DNA of 11,842 nt from VGWB01 sp964480945 (lineage in GTDB: Bacteria; Bacteroidota; Ignavibacteria; UBA10030). The position numbers were made by a program, and so were the translations under genes. A model generated the notes under the pieces. That model had not been told where the DNA came from. It was given only the letters and a program-made list of their open reading frames with translations, and made no database searches. Position 1 is the first letter of the stretch; each line of letters opens with the position of its first letter. Where the stretch lies: the NCBI GenBank assembly GCA_964480945.1, contig CAYZRX010000095.1:1-11842 (forward strand). Direction: 5' to 3'. Below are positions 1 through 7,283 of this stretch, in pieces.

Positions 1-2121
1 ACCCTCCAGTGGTACAATGCCATGAGAGGATATCAACCGACACCGGCGTACCCACAGGGTGTCCCCTACACGGATCCGAGCACAGGGGTGATTACGCGCT
101 ATACGGTGGCGGGAGATCCGGTGAGGGGTACCGGATGGATTGACGGGCTCGACATCCCACCGGGGGACCGCCGTCTGAGCATGGTCAACGGGCCGTTTAC
201 GCTGAGTCTCGGAGATACGGCAGGGATTGTGCTCGCCATGGTCGGCGGTATGGGCGCGGACAACCTCTCAAGTATTACCGTCATGAAATACAACGACAAC
301 TTCGCGCAGTTTGCGTTTGACAACCTTTTCGTTCTACCGAAACCGCCTGCGCCGCCCAAAGTCGAAGTAGCTCAGCTCCACAACGAAGCGGTGTTGTCAT
401 GGGGCGATCCAACCCAGGTGAACCTGACGGAGAACACACCAAACCAAGGATTTGAGTTCGAAGGGTACAATGTCTATCAGTTCCCGACACCCGCGAGCAC
501 GGTCAAGGACGCCCAGAAGATCGCGACCTATGATGTCGTGAACAATGTTGCGACCATCGTGGATCAGAGCGTCGACCCCAGCAGCGGCGTCATCATCACA
601 GTGCCTTCGGAGGTGGGCCGCAACACAGGCGTTCAACGCTATGTCAAGCTCACGAAGGACGCGTTCACCGGGGAGCCTCTGACGGATGGTCGTCCCTACT
701 ACTTTGCCGTCACGGCGTACAGCTACAACGGTTCTCAGGAGGTGCCATTTCACGCACTCGAATCGGCGCCGGTGATTCTGACGGTCATACCTCAATCACC
801 GAAGCCGGGCACACGATATCTGTCGACCTCTGGTGACACGCTGACCGTCACTCACACGGGCACGACTGAAGGGAGTGTTATTCCGATCGTCGTTGACCCG
901 ACGAAAGTCACGGGGCACACCTACCACGTGGACTTCACGCTGCTCAGTGACGGTTCCACCACGTGGACCTTAACCGACGCGACGACGGGTCAGGCAAAGG
1001 TGACTGGGCAAACGAACCAATCCGGAGACGACAACTATCCCATCGTGGACGGATTGTTGGTCAAGGTGACGGGCCCCACGACGCCGGGAATGGCAGGGTA
1101 CACTATCCCGAACGGTACACGAGAGTGGTCGTCGGCCGGCGCGAATTGGGGAACAGAAGGTTTTGGCGGAGCGATGGGGATGGCGTTCAACAGCTGGTAC
1201 TCAAGCTCGACCATCGGCCCCGACAAGCTGCACAACGTGCTGATCAAGTTTGGGACCGCTGCAGCCCCGTGGGATCCTAACTCGCCCCCTGCAGATGCCA
1301 ACTACTCCTATGGGTATCGATATTTGAGAAACGCGACTTTGGCTCCGGCGAACTCGTCTTTCGCCCCGTTCATCGTCAATGCAACAGCAGGGTATGCATA
1401 TCAGGATTTCAAGGTGAACGTGCCATTCTCCGCCTGGGACCAGGAGACGGATCCTCCGACGCGGCTGGCTGTCGGCTTCCTGGAAAACAACGTGGCCGCG
1501 GGGTTTGTGGATGGGGTCTATTTCCCGGGGAACAGCGACGTCACCGACAATGTCACGTCCCGCGAATTCTTCTTCATCTTCGCGACCCCGTACAGCACGA
1601 CACCTGATCCGACGTACCAGGTGGACATGCTGAGCACGACGGTGCCGATGATGTGGTATGGAACGCCCAACAGGCGTACCAGCAACACGTTCCATTCGGG
1701 TGATGAGTTCCTGATCCTTGCTTCCCATATCAACACGCCCGCCGTAACGTTCACGTTCACTGCTCCAACGATCGAATCAACTCCTGAGCTTGCAAAGGAC
1801 GACGTGAGTCTGATCAACGTGTTTCCGAATCCGTACCTCGGTTACAACGAGCTGGAGACAACGAGGATCAGCAAGTTCATGACGTTCAGTCACTTGCCGC
1901 AAAGGGCGACGATCCGGATCTACACCTTGGGAGCAATGCTCGTGAAGACGATCGTGAAGGACGATGCCTCCCAGTTTACTGCATGGGATCTTCGAAACCA
2001 GAACAACCTCCCGGTGGCGAGCGGCATCTATATTGCACATATCGAGTTGCCGGACCTCGGCGCGAGCAAAGTCTTGAAGCTGGCAATCGTCCAGGAAGAT
2101 CAGTTCCTGAGAATCTACTGA
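1..2121 (+). CDS. Secreted T9SS-sorted protein with fibronectin type III domain, 5' end missing
   Basis: The frame is open from base 1, so the gene starts upstream; the ATG at 22 is an internal methionine (the preceding codons read TLQWYNA). About 706 codons are visible, ending in TGA at 2119-2121. A fibronectin type III-like domain spans roughly bases 345-790 (PPAPPKVEVAQ... through the YYFAVTAYSYNG strand). A long beta-rich, Thr/Ser/Gly/Asn-rich region without recognisable catalytic motifs follows. The last ~105 residues (about 1800-2118) match the Por/type IX secretion C-terminal sorting domain: VFPNPYLG, then IRIYTLGAMLVKTI, WDLRNQN and VASGIYIAHIE. In Bacteroidota-like bacteria such tails direct export across the outer membrane, with release or anchoring at the surface. 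Any enzymatic or adhesive activity would lie in the missing N-terminal part. The next gene, a PorV-like protein 61 bp away, fits this secretion role. The sorting tail is confident; the specific function is unknown. Confidence 0.85.
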   Translation, partial: TLQWYNAMRGYQPTPAYPQGVPYTDPSTGVITRYTVAGDPVRGTGWIDGLDIPPGDRRLSMVNGPFTLSLGDTAGIVLAMVGGMGADNLSSITVMKYNDNFAQFAFDNLFVLPKPPAPPKVEVAQLHNEAVLSWGDPTQVNLTENTPNQGFEFEGYNVYQFPTPASTVKDAQKIATYDVVNNVATIVDQSVDPSSGVIITVPSEVGRNTGVQRYVKLTKDAFTGEPLTDGRPYYFAVTAYSYNGSQEVPFHALESAPVILTVIPQSPKPGTRYLSTSGDTLTVTHTGTTEGSVIPIVVDPTKVTGHTYHVDFTLLSDGSTTWTLTDATTGQAKVTGQTNQSGDDNYPIVDGLLVKVTGPTTPGMAGYTIPNGTREWSSAGANWGTEGFGGAMGMAFNSWYSSSTIGPDKLHNVLIKFGTAAAPWDPNSPPADANYSYGYRYLRNATLAPANSSFAPFIVNATAGYAYQDFKVNVPFSAWDQETDPPTRLAVGFLENNVAAGFVDGVYFPGNSDVTDNVTSREFFFIFATPYSTTPDPTYQVDMLSTTVPMMWYGTPNRRTSNTFHSGDEFLILASHINTPAVTFTFTAPTIESTPELAKDDVSLINVFPNPYLGYNELETTRISKFMTFSHLPQRATIRIYTLGAMLVKTIVKDDASQFTAWDLRNQNNLPVASGIYIAHIELPDLGASKVLKLAIVQEDQFLRIY

Positions 2122-2182
2122 CCTCTGCCCGGCGATGAGTCTGAATGAGTATCTTATCAATTGACTGATGGGAGAAACAACG

Positions 2183-3229
2183 ATGAAACGACATAGCATT
2201 GTGTTCCTCTTCCTGGTTCTGCTCGCTCTTCCGACCGTCCTCGTCGCGAGTGGAAAGAGCAGGGCTGGCACCTCTGCTGCTCCGGAGCTGACGATTCCGA
2301 TTGGAGCGCGATATCTCGGGAGCGGTGGCTCCGCCATCGCCGTCGCGACCGGGCTCGAATCCGTCTTCTGGAATCCCGCTGGTGTTGACCGAGCGCCGAA
2401 CACCGCGAACGCGATGTTTTCCTATCGCAGCTACATTGCTGATATCAACGTCAGCTTCGCTTCGGTGAGTGGGAAATTCGGGTTCGGCACGCTGGCTCTC
2501 TCCGTGCGATCCTTCGGTATCGGTGACATCCCGGTCACGACCGTAACCTCTCCCGATGGAACCGGCGAAATCCTCAAACCCAGCTTCTTCGTGGTGGGCT
2601 TTACATACTCAAAGCAGCTGTCCGATCGAACGTCCGTTGGCGCTACCGTCAACCTCATTAATGAGGCGTTCGGAAACGTTCAAGCGAGCGGCGTGAGCTT
2701 CGATATGGGGGTCCAGTATCGCAACCTCGTCGGTATTGAAGGGTTGGCCGTCGGCGTGACGGTGAAGAACATCGGTCCCGGGATGCAATACGGCGGCTCA
2801 GGCCTTTGGGGGCAGGCGGACGCCGTCAATTCGGACCGTGGCGTGACCTACTACAAGGTAGGTGCAGCGACGTTTGATCTGCCGTCCCTGTTCGAGCTGG
2901 GCTTCTCGTACGAGCGCAAGCTTGCCGAGGACCATTCGATTGTCGCGAGCGTTGCATACGAAAACAGCAACTACGCGGTGGATGAGTATCGAGTCGGCGT
3001 CGACTATTCATTCAAGAATTTCCTGCGCGTGCGAGCGGGGTATTTCTTCCTCCCCTCCCCGACAGGTGATCCGCGCGTTGCGACGCCGAGCGTCTTCAAG
3101 AACTTCACGGTCGGCTTTGGTGTCGGTCTCGCTGAAATCACTGGAGCGAACATCGATCTCGACTATGCTTACGTTCCCGGTGATCTGTTCAGCGACAACA
3201 ATCTCATTACGATCAATATTGGGTTCTGA
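2183..3229 (+). CDS. PorV/PorQ-family outer-membrane beta-barrel protein
   Basis: 348 residues. I chose the ATG at 2183 over the in-frame ATG at 2168: GGAGAA at 2171-2176 lies 6 bp before it, and translation then begins directly with a signal peptide (MKRH, a hydrophobic run IVFLFLVLLALPTVLVA, then small residues). The mature N-terminus has the family hallmark IPIGARYLGSGGSAIAVATG...SVFWNPAGV. The rest is alternating beta strands (FGFGTLALSVRSFGIGDI, VGFTYSKQL, VGATVNLI, ISFKNFLRVRAGYFF-like segments) and ends in phenylalanine (TINIGF), as outer-membrane barrels do. PorV-type proteins act in type IX secretion at the outer membrane, receiving or shuttling sorted cargo; many paralogues sit beside one cargo gene. 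The upstream neighbour carries a T9SS sorting tail, so the two may be a cargo/partner pair. The family is well supported. Whether this is the main PorV of the cell or a dedicated paralogue cannot be told here. Confidence 0.85.
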   Translation: MKRHSIVFLFLVLLALPTVLVASGKSRAGTSAAPELTIPIGARYLGSGGSAIAVATGLESVFWNPAGVDRAPNTANAMFSYRSYIADINVSFASVSGKFGFGTLALSVRSFGIGDIPVTTVTSPDGTGEILKPSFFVVGFTYSKQLSDRTSVGATVNLINEAFGNVQASGVSFDMGVQYRNLVGIEGLAVGVTVKNIGPGMQYGGSGLWGQADAVNSDRGVTYYKVGAATFDLPSLFELGFSYERKLAEDHSIVASVAYENSNYAVDEYRVGVDYSFKNFLRVRAGYFFLPSPTGDPRVATPSVFKNFTVGFGVGLAEITGANIDLDYAYVPGDLFSDNNLITINIGF

Positions 3230-3240
3230 GGTTTTCTTTT

Positions 3241-3300
3241 GCCGCGTCGCGATTCCTCCGGCGGTGTAAGGTGCTTTCGGATCGCGGCGCGGCTTCTTTT
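3241..3300 (+). terminator. Rho-independent terminator after the PorV-like gene
   Basis: Arm GCCGCGTCGCGAT (3241-3253) pairs with ATCGCGGCGCGGC (3281-3293) over 13 positions, all Watson-Crick except one U-G wobble. The loop is about 27 nt and contains a smaller CCTCCGGCGG fold. The right arm is followed at once by TTCTTTT (3294-3300). It starts 11 bp after the PorV-like stop codon. It should separate the secretion gene pair from the catabolic genes that follow. The T-run lies on the plus strand after the stem, so it acts on plus-strand transcription. Confidence 0.8.
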
Positions 3301-3588
3301 CGGAATTCTTGCTCTAGACGACTATTCCCTTCCCCGCTCCTCATCGGTCGCGCCAAGGAAATCCGCGAAAACCTTCTGGCGAGTGGCCGAGGTGTCTCCA
3401 GGTGACTCAGTAGGAGGGGTGCTCTGGGGCAGGATGTGACGATGGAAGTTGACATGCGCCAACTGGACTGGAAGCGGAAAGTCGACGGATATCCTGGAGT
3501 CGGTCTCGCAGTTTCCAGGAACCGTCTGGCTTCGGGAGGGCGATTTGCAGAGCGTACCGCTCTCGAGACCGGAAAGGAGTAGATTGTT
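3301..3588 (+). other. Intergenic spacer, probable promoter/leader region of the catabolic operon
   Basis: About 290 bp with no convincing conserved gene on either strand. Since a terminator precedes it and six close genes follow, the operon promoter should lie here, but I see no promoter I would defend. A 46-codon open frame (ATG 3442, stop 3580-3582) runs up to 6 bp before the next start. It has no well-spaced Shine-Dalgarno and no recognisable motif, so I treat it as unproven. The 3' end contains inverted repeats next to the ribosome-binding site, listed separately. Confidence 0.5.
3500..3579 (+). promoter_or_regulatory. Possible structured leader abutting the aldehyde dehydrogenase Shine-Dalgarno
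   Basis: CGGTCTCG (3501-3508) is the exact reverse complement of CGAGACCG (3564-3571), extendable by one U-G pair (3500/3572). Inside lies a second perfect hairpin, AGAGCG (3549-3554) - TAC - CGCTCT (3558-3563). The outer right arm ends directly against the Shine-Dalgarno AAGGAG (3574-3579), which is 9 bp before the GTG start at 3589. Such an arrangement could modulate ribosome access or be a processing signal. The pairing is seen directly; a regulatory role is inference, and chance pairing is possible. Confidence 0.3.
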
Positions 3589-5181
3589 GTGAATCCGTCT
3601 CAAGAAGTCTCTGTCCGTAAGATCACGTACGCAACGATCGATGATCAAGAGCGACTTACAGACTTTCACGTCGCTTACGACCGCGCCGTCGAAATCACCA
3701 AAAAGACCTTAGGCCGCCATCACCCTATGTTCATCGACGGCCAGTCGGTCTGGACCAAGGACGAAACCATCGATCGGAGCCCGATCGACCGAAGGATTCA
3801 GGTAGGCTTCTTCGCAAAGGGAACTGCCGATCATGTGCGGGATGCGGTCATCGCTGCGAGGCGGGCGTTTCCTGAATGGAGCAGCTGGCCCTGGCAGGAG
3901 CGGATCGCTCTGATGAGAAGTGTCGCCCGCACAATTCGAAAGCACCGGTTCGAACTTGCCGTGGCCATCGCGTATGATGCCGGCAAGAGTCGTATGGAGT
4001 GCGCCAGTGATGTCGAGGAATCTGCGGATTTCGTGGACTATTACTGCGATCAGATGGAGCAAAATAACGGGTTCGTGCGCGAAATGCAGTGTCCGGGCGA
4101 TGGTGGAACCAGCAGCAGCAAGCTCAAACCGTACGGAGTGTGGTCCGTCGTTGCCCCGTTCAATTTTCCGCTGGCTCTCGCTGCCGGCCCGAGCGCCGCT
4201 GCTTTGATTGCAGGGAATTCGGTTGTGTTCAAGCCGGCTTCAGACACGCCGTTCGTGGGATTAAAACTCTATGAGATGATGGTAGAGGGAGGAGTGCCGC
4301 GGGGAGTGTTCAACCTTGTCACGGGCAACGGCTCTGTCGTTGGTCAGGAGATGGTGGAGAACGGGGGCATCGACGGAATCGTCTTCACCGGATCGAAGGA
4401 CGTCGGTATGCACCTTGCAAGGTCGAACGCGCTGAGATCCATTCCACGCCCGGTGGTAGCGGAGATGGGCGGGAAGAACCCTACCGTCGTGATGCCCTCG
4501 GCGCACCTCGAGAAAGCCGCGGAAGGGGTGCTGCGTTCTGCATTTGGGGCACAAGGGCAGAAGTGTTCCGCGTGTTCACGCGTGTATGTTGCTCGCGAGG
4601 TTCATGAGCGCTTCCTCGAACTCCTCGTGGAGAAAACGGCGTCGTTAAAGATCGGGAACCCCCTCGAGCGAGATTGCTGGCTCGGGCCGCTCATCAACGA
4701 AACCGCCCTGAAGACCTACGAGCGCGCGGTCCGCCAAGCCTCCGACGACGGAGGAAGGATTCTCATCGGCGGCCGTCGGTTGACGAACGATCCCTTCTGC
4801 CACGGGTTTTATGTCGAGCCTACTATCATCGACCGATTGCCGAATACGCACCCGTTGTTCTCCGAGGAGCTCTTCGTTCCGCTCGCCGTCGTCGGCGAGG
4901 TGGCATCGTTGTCGGAAGCTATCGAGCTCGCCAACCGGACGGAATATGGATTGACCGCCGGCATCTTCTCTGAGGATCCCGAAGAGGTCGATTGTTTCTT
5001 CGAGCACGTCGAAGCTGGAGTGATCTACGCGAACCGAAGCGCCGGGATAACCACCGGGGCGTGGCCTGGAGTCAATGCCTTCGGAGGATGGAAGGCCAGC
5101 GGCTCTACCGGTCGGGGATCGGGAGGGCCCTACTATCTTCAGCAATTCATGCGGGAACAGAGCCAGGTTCGCATGCATTGA
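3589..5181 (+). CDS. Aldehyde dehydrogenase, probable L-glutamate gamma-semialdehyde (P5C) dehydrogenase
   Basis: 530 residues, GTG start preceded by AAGGAG with 9 bp spacing; cytoplasmic, no signal peptide. Full NAD(P)-dependent aldehyde dehydrogenase fold: PFNFP around Asn192, FKPAS with Lys215, cofactor loop FTGSKDVG (266-273), general base Glu292 in AEMGGKN, catalytic Cys326 in GQKCSACS, Glu427 in SEELFVP. The GQKCSACSR segment, the HHPMFIDGQ N-terminal part and the terminal aldehyde-loop region TGAWPGVNAFGGWKASGS followed by GGPYYLQQFMREQS resemble RocA-type pyrroline-5-carboxylate dehydrogenases, which oxidise glutamate semialdehyde to glutamate as the last step of proline breakdown. 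Its length fits a stand-alone enzyme, not a PutA fusion with proline dehydrogenase. It is the first gene of the probable operon, 23 bp before the S9 peptidase. Another semialdehyde (for example alpha-ketoglutarate semialdehyde, as in 4-hydroxyproline breakdown) remains possible. The family is certain; the substrate is moderately so. Confidence 0.85.
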   Translation: MNPSQEVSVRKITYATIDDQERLTDFHVAYDRAVEITKKTLGRHHPMFIDGQSVWTKDETIDRSPIDRRIQVGFFAKGTADHVRDAVIAARRAFPEWSSWPWQERIALMRSVARTIRKHRFELAVAIAYDAGKSRMECASDVEESADFVDYYCDQMEQNNGFVREMQCPGDGGTSSSKLKPYGVWSVVAPFNFPLALAAGPSAAALIAGNSVVFKPASDTPFVGLKLYEMMVEGGVPRGVFNLVTGNGSVVGQEMVENGGIDGIVFTGSKDVGMHLARSNALRSIPRPVVAEMGGKNPTVVMPSAHLEKAAEGVLRSAFGAQGQKCSACSRVYVAREVHERFLELLVEKTASLKIGNPLERDCWLGPLINETALKTYERAVRQASDDGGRILIGGRRLTNDPFCHGFYVEPTIIDRLPNTHPLFSEELFVPLAVVGEVASLSEAIELANRTEYGLTAGIFSEDPEEVDCFFEHVEAGVIYANRSAGITTGAWPGVNAFGGWKASGSTGRGSGGPYYLQQFMREQSQVRMH

Positions 5182-5204
5182 CCGCATCAAAAGGAGCGAG
5201 ACCC

Positions 5205-7241
5205 ATGAAAGAGCAGACGGTTCCGCGATGGTTTCTTGCGGTAATGGTCATGTTCGTCATCTCGTCCGTATCATGGGGGGCTGACGGGAAACACGCGTGG
5301 AAACTCGAGGACTCGTTCGGCATGAAAGAAATTCGGGACCTGGCGGTCTCACCGAACTCGAAGGTCCTTCTGTTCATCGTGTCAGAAACGGACCTCGAGG
5401 GGAACCGTACCCGCTCCGCGCTCTGGGTGATGCCCGCGGCGGGGGGTGCCCCCAAGAGGCTGACTGATGCAAGTGGATCCGTCTCAAGTCCCCGCTGGTC
5501 CCCCGATGGGAAGAGGATCGCCTACATTGCCTCCGGCGGCGAGGGACTCGGGTTGTGGGTGATGGACGAGGACGGGAGTCGGAAGAAAAGGCTTACCGGG
5601 CTCGATCGTGCGAACACGTGGCTGGGGGAGGTCGGAAATGCTCTCTGCTGGTCGCCCGATGGCAAGCAGCTTGCCTTCAATGCTGCAGGTCCTCAATTGT
5701 ATTCCAACAAACCTTCCCCCCAGCACCCGCCCAACGAGAATGATGTAATGTACATCGAGCGCCTCCAGTACAAGGCCGCGTACTACTACTCCGATATGAG
5801 GAGGACGTACGTCTATTTGATCTCGGCGGAGGGGGGAAAGCCGCGGCAGATATCGTTCGGTGAGTACGATTATCATTCGATCTCGTGGTCCCCGGACGGC
5901 AAATGGATCGTCTGCGTCTCCAACCGGACCGGAAGGGATGACTACAATTCGAATAACGACATCTGCCTCCTGTCCACGACAGGAAGCGAGCTCATACAGC
6001 TCACGCACACGATTGGCCCGGAGTACCAACCCGTGTGGTCTCCGGACGGGTCCATGATCGCCTATACCGGTCGCCTGCGGGATCACCGGAGCAAGGAGAG
6101 CGATGCGGAGCTGAAGAAGGTGTACGTCATCTCCGCCGCAGGAAAAGACACGGTCGACCTGACAGGCGCGCTGGATCGGTGGAGCTCTCCGCCCGAGTGG
6201 TCGGCGGACAGCAAGACCGTGTACTTCACAGCGCAAAATTATGGGCGCGTCAACCTCTATTCTACTCCCGTCGCGGGCGGCAGGGTCACTCCCCTGATCG
6301 ATGAGGAGGGGCAGGTGAGGGATTTCTCAGTCTCCACGAGTGGTGAACTGTTCTACGTCTCATCCGACATGACCAATCCCCCTGAGATCTATCGGGCGAA
6401 TCCGGACGGCTCTGCGAAACGCCGCTTAACCGAATTCAACAAGCGGTTCAAGGAAGCGGTGGAGATAGTCAAAGCTGAGGAGTTCCGATACCCGTCGTTC
6501 GATGGTCTCAGTATTCAAGGCTGGCTCCTGCGGCCTTACGGATTCCAGGAGGGGAAGAAGTATCCGATGATTCTCGATATCCACGGTGGCCCGCACGGCC
6601 AGTACGGGTACGCGATCTCAAGTCGCCTGCAGTACTATGCTGCCAACGGATATGTTGTCGTCTTTACGAACCCTCGCGGAAGCACGGGGCGGGGGCAAGC
6701 CTTCTCCGATCTGTGTGTCGGCGATCTTGGCGGCGGCGATTACAGGGACATCATGGCGGGCGTCGATTATGTCACCCGGCAGTATCCTTTTGTCGATTCG
6801 ACGAGGATGGGCGTGACCGGAATCAGCTACGGCGGATACATGACGAACTGGGTGATTACGCACACGAACAGGTTTAAAGCTTCCGTGCCGATCTCCAGCA
6901 TCAGTAATCTCATCAGCATGTGGGGGACGGGATGCAACACCGACTGGTTCGAGAGCGACATGGGTTTCATGCCGATCGATGATTTCGAGAAGACCTGGTC
7001 GGTCTCTCCGCTGAAATACATCAAGAATTGCCGGACGCCGACGATGTTCGTCTCCGGTCAGTGGGATTTTGTAACGACGTTGTATCAGGCGGAGGAGATG
7101 TTCACGGCACTGAAGAAAATGGGCATTGACGCCGCCATCGCTTCTTATCCGAACGAAGGTCATGGTGTCCGTAACCAGCCTCGCCATGGGGCGGATTACT
7201 ACAGGCGCTCCGTCGCGTGGTTTGATCGTTACTTGAAGTAG
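5205..7241 (+). CDS. Exported S9-family peptidase (prolyl oligopeptidase / acylaminoacyl-peptidase type)
   Basis: 678 residues. The ATG at 5205 is preceded by AAGGAG (5191-5196, 8 bp spacing) and opens a signal peptide (MKEQTVPRWF, hydrophobic LAVMVMFVIS, SVSWGA). A longer frame from 4992 would overlap the previous gene by 190 bp and hide this signal, so I rejected it. Residues ~40-410 form a TolB/WD-like beta-propeller with repeated W-SPDGK blades (about 98-103, 149-154, 228-233, 278-283, plus WSADSK at 332). The C-terminal alpha/beta hydrolase has DIHGGPHG (458-465), nucleophile Ser541 in GISYGGY, Asp621 in SGQWD and His653 in NEGHG, so the triad is complete. S9 enzymes cleave short peptides, often at proline or from blocked N-termini; the propeller excludes folded proteins. 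Its signal peptide places it in the periplasm or outside. The neighbours suggest it feeds proline-type residues to cytoplasmic enzymes; actual specificity is inferred. Confidence 0.9.
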   Translation: MKEQTVPRWFLAVMVMFVISSVSWGADGKHAWKLEDSFGMKEIRDLAVSPNSKVLLFIVSETDLEGNRTRSALWVMPAAGGAPKRLTDASGSVSSPRWSPDGKRIAYIASGGEGLGLWVMDEDGSRKKRLTGLDRANTWLGEVGNALCWSPDGKQLAFNAAGPQLYSNKPSPQHPPNENDVMYIERLQYKAAYYYSDMRRTYVYLISAEGGKPRQISFGEYDYHSISWSPDGKWIVCVSNRTGRDDYNSNNDICLLSTTGSELIQLTHTIGPEYQPVWSPDGSMIAYTGRLRDHRSKESDAELKKVYVISAAGKDTVDLTGALDRWSSPPEWSADSKTVYFTAQNYGRVNLYSTPVAGGRVTPLIDEEGQVRDFSVSTSGELFYVSSDMTNPPEIYRANPDGSAKRRLTEFNKRFKEAVEIVKAEEFRYPSFDGLSIQGWLLRPYGFQEGKKYPMILDIHGGPHGQYGYAISSRLQYYAANGYVVVFTNPRGSTGRGQAFSDLCVGDLGGGDYRDIMAGVDYVTRQYPFVDSTRMGVTGISYGGYMTNWVITHTNRFKASVPISSISNLISMWGTGCNTDWFESDMGFMPIDDFEKTWSVSPLKYIKNCRTPTMFVSGQWDFVTTLYQAEEMFTALKKMGIDAAIASYPNEGHGVRNQPRHGADYYRRSVAWFDRYLK

Positions 7242-7283
7242 CGTCCGGTGCGGTCTGCAGGTGGAACGGAGAAGCGGATTCCG

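Noticed and set aside
2168..2182. Earlier ATG of the PorV-like gene
   Set aside because: The Shine-Dalgarno GGAGAA lies inside these codons and is correctly spaced for the ATG at 2183.
1777..2403. 208-codon minus-strand open frame across the cargo/PorV junction
   Set aside because: Covers the sorting tail and signal peptide of two convincing plus-strand genes and shows no domain.
3449..3454. TTGACA resembling a -35 box
   Set aside because: No plausible -10 element at 16-18 bp downstream, and Bacteroidota-type promoters generally use a different consensus.
4992..5204. In-frame upstream extension of the S9 peptidase to an ATG at 4992
   Set aside because: It would overlap the aldehyde dehydrogenase by 190 bp, is rich in Arg without family similarity, and would bury the signal peptide; the ATG at 5205 has a proper Shine-Dalgarno.
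5484..6236. 250-codon minus-strand open frame inside the S9 peptidase
   Set aside because: Antisense to the well-supported propeller domain, Arg/Pro/Val-rich composition, and no recognisable motif or ribosome-binding site; typical of a GC-rich shadow frame.
7248..7283. GTG start of the ornithine cyclodeaminase-family gene
   Set aside because: Adds 12 residues not typical of the family; the ATG at 7284 gives the standard N-terminus.
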